Source of the DNA: Coemansia sp. RSA 1804
Taxonomy: Eukaryota; Kickxellomycota; Kickxellomycetes; Kickxellales; Kickxellaceae
Reading direction: 5' to 3'
Assembly (NCBI GenBank): GCA_027578815.1
Contig: JANBTH010000336.1
Span: forward strand, 1-20,354
DNA length: 20,354 bases
Both the position numbers and the translations under genes were made by a program. The stretch's first letter is position 1, and each line of letters begins with the position of its first letter. The notes beneath the pieces were generated by a model. It had not been told where the DNA came from, did no database searches, and saw only the letters and a program-made list of their open reading frames with translations. This document shows, in pieces, positions 1 to 6,967 of this stretch.

Positions 1-94
1 GCGCACTGTTTATCTTTTTCATTTTTGGCTGGAAGAACAGGTGTTTTGAGCGTCCGTGTTGATCGCTTGACCCCTCACAGCCGTCTTATCCTGT

Positions 95-1021
95 TTATTG
101 CCATTTACCCCTGTGCCGCTCTCTGTTGTGCGCCTTCTGTTTCAGTTGATGTGTGCAAGAAATAGAGAATCTGAAATGAAATACAGACAACAGGCTCAAA
201 AGCAACTGGATCAGCAGATGTGCTCTTTCATTCTTATCTCCATATGTGCGCAGCGTTCTCAGAAGGTGTGGACCAAGCAATAAATCATAAGCACAGGCAA
301 TTCCTGGGAGAAAAAAAACAAGGAAATGAAAGAAGCCATAAGAGGAAAGGTGGCAGGAGCACATGGAGGATGTATGCGGCATAGTGGGTGTATGCAGCAC
401 GGAGAGCGTGCGCGGCACAAGAGGGTGTATGCTACCCGTGCATGTGCACTGTAATTAACACGAATCCCAGACGTCACAGGCAAGCAGAATTATACACATC
501 ACAACAGAAAGGAAAAACCAATGATACTTACGTGTCGGGGCAATTGCGCTGGCATTGGCCATTGGTGCCCATGGAAGCCCAGCGAGGCCCTCTGCGCCGC
601 TTCCAATCTCCATCGACCGTCTCCTCTTCATCGACACAGAAGGGTGCTGTGTCGCACTCCCGATGTTGCCATTTGCCGTCGATGACAGCCCAGACACCAT
701 CCGTGCGCCGGATACCGAGTCCTCGCTGTGCTCATACTCCATTGTCGATGTCGATACTCCAAAACCGTTTCTATCAAACACAGACCCCGCTCCTCCTTCC
801 CCCAGCGTCTGGTGTGCTGCTGTTACCTCGTCGGTTGTGAACTCGTCTTTAATGTGTGGTGGACACGCACTGCATCTCTGCAAATGCGTCTTCATGCGCT
901 CTGGCTGTCCTGAGAGCTCGTATTTACAGAACCTGCATATTGCCCGGTGGTGCTTGGACCGTCCTGTGGGCTCATGCCGCTCATAGTGCTGCCATACTGG
1001 TGCAAAGTGCTTTGGTGCCAT
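95..1021 (-). CDS. Small BED-type zinc-finger protein, two exons (532-1021 and 95-303)
   Basis: Exon 1 starts at the ATG at 1019-1021 and encodes a BED finger near the N-terminus: W10, then C29-x2-C32-x13-H46-x3-C50. BED fingers bind DNA and occur in hAT transposases and in chromatin or transcription factors derived from them. The rest of exon 1 is low-complexity, rich in Ser, Gly and Ala, with no transposase domain. A strong donor GTAAGTAT (minus strand, 524-531) ends exon 1 in phase 1. The best acceptor is TTTTCTCCCAG ending at 304, which continues the frame to a TAA at 95-97, giving about 232 aa. The second exon is leucine-rich and matches nothing I recognise, so the C-terminus is uncertain. 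An alternative acceptor at 449-450 would end the protein after five codons. The TAA overlaps an AATAAA polyadenylation-like motif. The BED finger is well supported; the exon 2 model is weak. Confidence 0.65.
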
Positions 1022-2597
1022 GCCTCCACTTCAACAAGTCAAAGAGAGAAGGAAAGAAAGGATAGAATAGAGCTATTCTTTATTCGTTTCTGCCGTTGTG
1101 GGTAAATATAATCTGTACAATCAGGCCGTGTCTCCCTTCTCGCTTCGTCCGTCTCCAATATCACACACACTCGGTGCACACCAGTGGTACTTTATCGTTT
1201 TGGCGAGTAGAGTAAATAGATATATAAAATTTAAAAAAGAAAACCAAGGGTTTGGTAAATAAGGAACCCCTCTGCTACAAATTGAAAAAAATCTTTACAA
1301 TAATAGTGACTATTTTTATATTATAAAACAACAAAAGAGGAGGAAAAAAGCCATATTCCTCACAAAAAGGGTTTTTTTGAACTAACCAGCCGTGATTGAA
1401 GAAAAAATAAGGGGGAGAGGGATGTGAGCAAAAAAAAAAGAAAAAGATAACGTGGTACAATTGGTTAGGAAGGCACAAAATGGGAAAGAACAAAAAGCTG
1501 ATCACTCAGAAAGTGAGAGAAAAATGCGCTTTTTCTCCTTTGGTGTTAGCAAGTGAATAAAAGAGGGATTTTGAGCGTTTTCCCCCCAACGCACACACAG
1601 AAGACAGAGACGGCTTGCTTTTTTCTCAGGCCTTAGAAGTCTTGCCTCCTAAAAAAGTTATATATCAAAAAGAGAAACAGCAAGCATAACAACAACTGGG
1701 CATAGATGATGATAACGAGTGTTTTGAAAACTTTAAAATTTAACGCTCACTGCTTGTTTGTGGTAACAAAAGCCAGAATTTGCAGGCACGACTCCATTTT
1801 TCATCAGTATCTCTTTTTGTGCTTCCCCCAAAAATGATGCAAATGCGGTAGTTTTTTCTTCACTGTCCGTCCAATCGCGTTATCCTTCTGAAATCCAGCA
1901 GACACACACAAGGTCGTTTTTTCTGCACATTTGCTGTTGTCAAAAAAAGGTGGTTGCCAAACCAGAGCCTCTCTTCAGCACAGCTATTGTAGCATGCAAT
2001 GCGTATACTCGCATCTCCTGGGATACCAATCCAAATGACATATAACCCACAAAGAAAGCTGCTGTAGACTGCTAGTGCGATCTGTGCACCAGGATCTCCC
2101 CCTCCAAGCGGTTTTCCAGTAAACAGACAAAGAGCGGAAATAAACAGTGCTTCCGAGTACGCAGTCATTTACTGCAGGTTTAGTAAACATCGGCTTGTGG
2201 TTGGATCATTTGATTGCCGAACGACACACGAAATTTGCACTATGCAGCCCATGCAAATAAAAAAAATCCACATGGAATTCCTGTTCTTCTATCCCTATTC
2301 CTTTTCCGTTTCTCACACTCTCTGGACCTATGTCGCCTTTTCAAACCACACAGCACAGTTGAATATCTCCTAGATACACATCCCCCTTTTTTAAAGCACC
2401 CATTACTGCTGGTGGCACTAAAAACATTACCAATCGCCCAATATGTAGGGAACATGCACTTCATATTATACATGTCGACCATCTACCATTTGCACATTTC
2501 CCTTTAGGATACTTTCTTTTTCTCTTGTTTTTCTTGTAGCAATTTTTACTTTTATTAAAGAAGAATTGGAAATTATTCTAAAGGAAAATCACTAATT
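1022..2597. other. Intergenic region without a supported gene
   Basis: About 1.6 kb, AT-rich, between the divergent BED-finger gene (minus) and secreted-protein gene (plus). Positions 1040-1560 are rich in A/G on the plus strand, that is C/T-rich on the coding strand of the BED gene, as expected of its leader or promoter. The only open frame of note is minus-strand 1860-2168 (102 codons), which has a hydrophobic stretch but no recognisable family; it is treated under findings. I saw no tRNA and no complete box C/D snoRNA here. Confidence 0.5.
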
Positions 2598-3125
2598 ATG
2601 CATGTGAATAGATTTGTTGCTTTCTTATTGCCCTGTGCTGCTGCTGCTGCTGCTGTTGCTGTTGCTGCGGCTCCGGTCAGCCCGGATCTGCAGATGCTTC
2701 TGGCTCAGACAACACAGTCTGATCTAGCAACCGGCTCACACAATGCATTTGCCCAGGACCGTGAGCTCAGCCAGTCCGAAGCCAAAGCGCTTGTTCAGCA
2801 GCTCAGCGGCCGTCTTATTGACACGTTGTATGAGCTCCGTGCTCAGGTTGAGCAGAAGCGTGCTTCAGCATCTTCAAATGCAAATGCCGATGCTGGCACG
2901 CAGAATCGCGCAAAGGACGATGATGACGTTGGCGATTCTGACGATGACTCTACCACCAAGCTTATTAACAAGGCAGCAAATGCACTACGTCCTATCATCA
3001 AGGAGCTTGCTAGCGTTGTCAATGGTGTTCTGCCTGCTGGTCCATCGCGCCAGCTGGTCAAAGCAACTGCAAATGCCGTTGATTCACTCATGCCGCTGAT
3101 CCTCAAATATGCTCTTGGTATCTAG
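2598..3125 (+). CDS. Small secreted alanine-rich protein, function unknown
   Basis: A 175-aa single-exon gene. Residues 1-25 form a clear signal peptide: Arg5, then a hydrophobic core running into an alanine/valine tract, with likely cleavage near the AAA-APVS junction. The alanine tract is encoded by a GCT/GTT triplet run at 2637-2672. The mature protein has no cysteine (the only Cys, residue 13, is in the signal). It contains two helix-prone segments (about 55-90 and 118-172) separated by a Ser/Asn/Ala linker and an acidic patch, residues 107-117, with eight Asp. It has no membrane anchor or GPI-type hydrophobic C-terminus. I recognise no family. The size and secretion resemble fungal small secreted proteins, but the lack of cysteines is unlike disulfide-rich effectors. 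The ATG at 2598 is chosen because the signal peptide begins there and the upstream sequence is AT-rich noncoding. Confidence 0.8.
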   Translation: MHVNRFVAFLLPCAAAAAAVAVAAAPVSPDLQMLLAQTTQSDLATGSHNAFAQDRELSQSEAKALVQQLSGRLIDTLYELRAQVEQKRASASSNANADAGTQNRAKDDDDVGDSDDDSTTKLINKAANALRPIIKELASVVNGVLPAGPSRQLVKATANAVDSLMPLILKYALGI

Positions 3126-3398
3126 CGGGTTTTGATGTAGAAAGAATAACAAAATATTATTAAAGAACATACTTTTGTGTAATTACATCGTTCATAATTT
3201 CACCCATTGGACAGTAGCAGCTAATGGCAATTGCATCATAAGCCAGAACCTTGATGCAAGGGATTAGGATGCGAGATTAAATAAACTAAAGACTTCTAAT
3301 CTGACTGATTGGCGTGATCGTGATCAGGATATTAATTTTTTGTTGCAATTTTTTCTTTCTCTGCTTTGTTTCTTTACTTTTTTTCTCTCTCTCCCTGG
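3126..3398. other. Intergenic: 3' flank of secreted-protein gene and SNU13 promoter
   Basis: AT-rich sequence just after the stop codon contains polyadenylation-like A/T stretches (3150-3180, 3277-3290). From about 3335 it turns into a T- and CT-rich tract that leads into the SNU13 TATA-like element. No open frame or RNA gene is supported. Confidence 0.5.
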
Positions 3399-3405
3399 TA
3401 TAAAA
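3399..3405 (+). promoter_or_regulatory. TATA-like box upstream of SNU13
   Basis: The sequence TATAAAA lies 150 nt before the SNU13 start codon and directly follows a CT-rich tract (3350-3395). A second CT-rich stretch (3425-3530) follows, consistent with a pyrimidine-rich leader. Transcription would be expected to start roughly 30 nt downstream or further. This is inferred from position and motif only. Confidence 0.4.
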
Positions 3406-3554
3406 CAACGGATCGATTTTGTGTTTTCTTCTTCGCCAGGCTCTTCTTCTCTTTACTCGTTCGCTTGTTTTTGCTGTTTATCTCTTCCCTTGCTTGTTTG
3501 CTTACGCGTTTATTCTTTTTAGTCAAACAGTTTCAAATAAACCAAACGACACAA

Positions 3555-4253
3555 ATGGTAAGTTCTTGTCCTTATTTACACACTTATGGCAAAGTGTACC
3601 CCATGTCTTTCTCTCTCTCGATCCCTCTATGCTGTATCAACGAACATGATGATTTCACACCCAGCTCACTTTGAAACCAACAATCAATATTTTTACATGT
3701 AACTAGCTTTGTGATTTTATATCTGATTCTTGTTTACAGCAGTCTCAATCGCACAAAACAAAGTGTAAACCAACGTCAGCAATGCTCATATATGCTAATG
3801 GAAAGAAATACCATTCTCTACTTTTCTCCTTGTTGACAATTTGAACGTCAATATCTGTTTTGACGCGTGTAGGCTACCGAAGTTGATCCCAAGGCCTTTC
3901 CTCTTGCTGATGCAGCGCTGAGCGCAAAGATCCTTGATCTTGCACAGCAGGCGTCGCACTACAAGCAGCTGAAGAAGGGAGCCAACGAGGCGACCAAGAC
4001 GCTGAACCGCGGTATTTCGGAGTTCATCATCATGGCTGCCGACTGCGAGCCCATTGAGATCCTTCTTCACTTGCCTCTTCTTTGCGAAGACAAGAACGTT
4101 CCCTACGTCTTTGTTCCCTCCAAGGCTGCGCTTGGCCGCTCGTGCGGTGTTTCGCGCCCTGTGGTTGCTGCCTCGGTTACCACCAACGAGGCCTCGGATC
4201 TCAAGCCCCAGATCACCGACATAAAGCAGCAGATTGAGAAACTCCTTATCTGA
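3555..4253 (+). CDS. SNU13: Snu13 / 15.5K, L7Ae-family kink-turn RNA-binding protein (exons 3555-3557 and 3873-4253)
   Basis: The protein is about 127 aa, against 128 in human SNU13. It is a nuclear and nucleolar RNA-binding protein that nucleates the U4 snRNP of the U4/U6.U5 tri-snRNP and every box C/D snoRNP by binding kink-turns. The L7Ae signature GANEATKTLNRG is present, followed by the strongly conserved blocks EFIIMAAD, EILLHLPLLCEDKNVPYVFV and GRSCGVSRPV. The first coding exon is just the ATG (3555-3557), followed at once by the donor GTAAGT. The acceptor is CGTGTAG ending at 3872, and exon 2 opens with codons for ATEVDPKAFPLAD, which aligns with the family N-terminus. Both splice sites are phase 0. 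The intron (315 nt) is the longest I model in the window and hosts a box C/D snoRNA candidate. The stop is TGA at 4251-4253. Very confident for identity, confident for the splice model. Confidence 0.95.
3631..3740 (+). ncRNA. Box C/D snoRNA candidate in the SNU13 intron, snR71-type guide (25S Am2946 equivalent)
   Basis: Seen in the sequence: a perfect C box ATGATGA (3646-3652) and a D box CTGA (3723-3726) 81 nt apart end to end. A closing stem brings them together: GCTGTA (3631-3636) pairs with TACAGC (3735-3740), AAC (3639-3641) with GTT (3732-3734), and GAA (3642-3644) with TTC (3727-3729), with two-base bulges. Between the boxes, ACCCAGCTCAC (3659-3669) lies one base before a D'-like TTGA (3671-3674). 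That 11-mer is the exact reverse complement of the conserved large-subunit rRNA segment GTGAGCTGGGT. The fifth base upstream of D' (T3666) pairs with its A. Established: this A is yeast 25S A2946 (E. coli A2577), 2'-O-methylated under snR71 guidance. A C'-like GTGATTT lies at 3711-3717, leaving no room for a second guide. Boundaries are approximate. Confidence 0.78.
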
Positions 4254-5453
4254 GTCCGCCTCTTTTTTTTTTGCTTGCCGCTGCGTACTTTTTCCTTATT
4301 ATCTTTTTATGGTGCTGATGGCCGCACACTGTTTTTCTCCTCTTTTTTACCTTGGCTGAATGATGCACGTTCTATGTACATACTAGAATGTGGTTTAATA
4401 CACTTTACACCCAAACCCCACTTGTTGTGTATGGATAAACAATGGTTTACTGGACTGCGAATTTGAAACTCAACGGTCCGCGTTTGTGTACCTAGACAGC
4501 TCAGTGTCGTTTTTCATGTCCTTTACACTGCATATTTGTTATGTGCTAATTATGTGATTGCAGACCGCAAAGGCAAAAGAAAAAGCTCTTGGCTTTTATT
4601 TTCTCTATCAACTTGACACAGCGTTTTCTTTTTTTTTCCATTTTCCCGTCGGATTTAGCAATTGCTGTGCTCATAAAACAGCATTCAACATATCATATCG
4701 GCACTAGAATTAATTCCGCCGCACAAAAAATGGCATCTTCTTTTCAAGCATGTCTTTTCTTTTTTATTCCACTCCAGACCGAATAAAAGCCAGTCTGGCA
4801 GATCCTATTCACCTTTGCTTTCAAAGATTTTCTGGACTCTGCACCTTGCCTTTGGTTCTTTTGGGTATGCTAGTGCCATGCAAATGTCACAAGCTTCTTT
4901 TTTCCACTGTGCCCAATTATATGTTGAAGAAGTTGCAAGAAAAGAGAATGTGCGCTTTGATAGCCATACTGGGGTTCTTTCAGTCAAAAATGAATGAGCA
5001 AATGGTGTTTGATTTTTTCTTTTGGCTGTACAAACTTTTCATATCGTCCAATTTTTGATAAATAGCAAAACGAATTGCTCACGTCTTGCAATTATTTGTG
5101 CAATAACTATACTTCACCTTGTTATATTATGTCTAACGATATTGTCATAAAACTAAATAATAGATGTTGAACGGCTTTATTCCTTAATTGCGACACATCG
5201 CCACACTTTTTTTAACGACCAACACTGATATCCCTGGAATATTTTTAGAAGCAAAGAACATATTCATTATTTGCACTGCAATTTTAATTTCTGCTATATT
5301 CATATATTCCGTTATTGTTATTGTTGTGAATACAACTGCAATAAATCACTTGGAAGTTCTTAATATTGGCCATATTTGCAATCTTCGCAATACTTTTCTA
5401 CCTTCTTCTTTTTTAAACAACTCATCCAAACCTATGTTTCTATTATTTCCACA
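4254..5453. other. Intergenic region without a supported gene
   Basis: 1.2 kb between SNU13 and the esterase gene, AT-rich with scattered T-runs. Short open frames exist (for example 4815-4997 and 4750-5058, plus strand), but they overlap each other in different frames, lack recognisable domains and have open antisense frames of equal length, so I treat them as chance. A T/CT-rich stretch at 5385-5450 immediately precedes the esterase start and is probably its leader. Confidence 0.5.
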
Positions 5454-6554
5454 ATGCTGTTTTTGAGCCTAGCTACATTTATCTATCTAGTACTGCATGT
5501 TTGTTTGTTGGTCCATGCTTTGCCCGTCAGAAAACCAGTCCTGCATGTCTTTGGAGACTCCCTTTCCGACACTGGCCGTCTCAAACAGCTGACTCATGGA
5601 CTTGTGCCTCCATCTTACTACTGGAACGGTCGGTTCTCGTCTGGCCCAGTGTGGAGTGAATACTTGTCCCTATTGCTTGACTACAGTCTTTCCAATCACG
5701 CCGTGGGATTAGCAAAATCCTCGGGTGTCCGTCGGTGGTTTATGAACTTTGTTCCACTGGACCCACCGACAACAAGAGATCAGATAGAGGAACTTGCGCA
5801 AGCAAATTCGGACTCCCGCTCTTTGCTTGTTCAGTCCATGGATATTGCCGTGCTTGAGATTGGCGCAAATGATGCAAACTCGGCATTTGTTGAAATTGAA
5901 AGCGGCAACCAGACAGTCTACGAGTTTGCTGACCAGCTATCTGAAGAGATTGTTTTGCAGCTAGAGATGCTTCAACATATTGGATTCAAGCGTATCCTTG
6001 TTGCCAATTTACCTGCACTCCAGCACACTCCAATTGTTAAGAGAAAATCTCGCTCACTTTTAGCTGCCACAACGGTTTCTGTGTATAATCAAATGCTTGA
6101 TTTCAAAGCTAAGGAGTGGTTGCAGCAGGCAAATCTCGATTCCTTTGCAGTCATAGACCTTGGCAAGTTCCTCACTATTGCAATGTCACCATCTGTTACG
6201 CAGTCGCTCGGAATCACTAATATTACTTCGTTCTGTGCCAGTGGCCAATGGCTCAGTCTTTTTGAAGACCAAATCACGTTCCTTGACTTTATGAAATACG
6301 TTGTCTCCGAGTCTGGTGCCGAGGTGTCTACAGATTGCGAGGATCCTGCAAGCGTTTTTTTCTTTGACCCTATTCATCCGTCTGAACGTGTTCATCGGTT
6401 GTTTGGATACTATGCGTTTAATCTTTTCCAGCAGGTTTTGTCGGGCGACAAGAACAGCAATGCTGCAAATGACTTGCTGACAGAGGATAACCTTCTTTTG
6501 CTCATATCAACTCATGGTTTGTCCAAGCCCTCGCCAAAGCCTGCTAGTATATAA
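5454..6554 (+). CDS. Secreted GDSL/SGNH-family esterase or lipase
   Basis: A 366-aa single-exon gene with the full SGNH hydrolase layout (PF00657 type). Residues 1-22 are a hydrophobic signal peptide, probably cleaved near VHA-LP. Block I is FGDSLSDTGR with nucleophile Ser36. Block II is in SNHAVGLAKS, with Gly85 as the likely oxyanion residue; the usual second Gly of GG is Leu here. Block III is GANDAN (137-142), with Asn139 as the second oxyanion residue. Block V is DPIHPSE, with Asp305 and His308 completing the triad. The segment YYWNGRFSSGPVWSEYL is typical of fungal carbohydrate-esterase-like GDSL enzymes. It probably hydrolyses acyl esters outside the cell; the substrate (plant or fungal polysaccharide acetyl groups, or lipid) cannot be told. 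I chose the ATG at 5454 because the signal peptide begins there; the in-frame sequence upstream has no ATG. Confidence 0.9.
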   Translation: MLFLSLATFIYLVLHVCLLVHALPVRKPVLHVFGDSLSDTGRLKQLTHGLVPPSYYWNGRFSSGPVWSEYLSLLLDYSLSNHAVGLAKSSGVRRWFMNFVPLDPPTTRDQIEELAQANSDSRSLLVQSMDIAVLEIGANDANSAFVEIESGNQTVYEFADQLSEEIVLQLEMLQHIGFKRILVANLPALQHTPIVKRKSRSLLAATTVSVYNQMLDFKAKEWLQQANLDSFAVIDLGKFLTIAMSPSVTQSLGITNITSFCASGQWLSLFEDQITFLDFMKYVVSESGAEVSTDCEDPASVFFFDPIHPSERVHRLFGYYAFNLFQQVLSGDKNSNAANDLLTEDNLLLLISTHGLSKPSPKPASI

Positions 6555-6967
6555 CTTTTTTAACTGATGGAATTTTTTAGTACTGATACCAAATCAAGTT
6601 TAATGCGACTAGAAAATATTTTGCAATTCCTTATAGAAACAGAATCACAACTCTTACATTAAACATCACAATAGCTATGTATCACATATTGATTGATTGT
6701 TGGTATTCTTGACTGCTAGCGTTTAGAGTGGCAATTGATGATATTTATCAATCATATTTCAACATTTATGTCAAAATAATGTTGACCAAACCATGTAAAG
6801 GAAGAAAGTAGCGCATCTATAATGTAATGTCTTGGTCTTTCATTGCCTTGGTGGTTCTTCCATTGTTCAAAGAAAACAAGACATTCCATTTATTCCTATT
6901 CCAACAAATACATTTAGCCACACAATTTATTATTCACTCTATATTGTTAAGCATACTAAAAAAGCCA
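6555..6967. other. Intergenic: 3' flank of esterase gene and upstream region of ATPase/nuclease gene
   Basis: AT-rich 413-nt spacer. A second in-frame ATG at 6827 would add 47 hydrophobic residues to the next gene. I prefer the ATG at 6968 because the basic, nuclear-signal-like N-terminus starts there and the upstream residues look like translated AT-rich leader. No other feature is seen. Confidence 0.45.

Noticed and set aside
449..531. An 83-nt intron alternative in the BED-finger gene
   Set aside because: Its acceptor is usable, but the joined frame stops after five codons, whereas the longer intron keeps a 69-codon exon open.
1700..1730. GATGATGATAACG as a possible snoRNA C box
   Set aside because: No D box within a plausible distance and no closing stem.
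4750..5058. Overlapping plus-strand frames between SNU13 and the esterase gene
   Set aside because: Multiple frames and the antisense strand are equally open, and there is no domain, signal or splice pattern to support coding.
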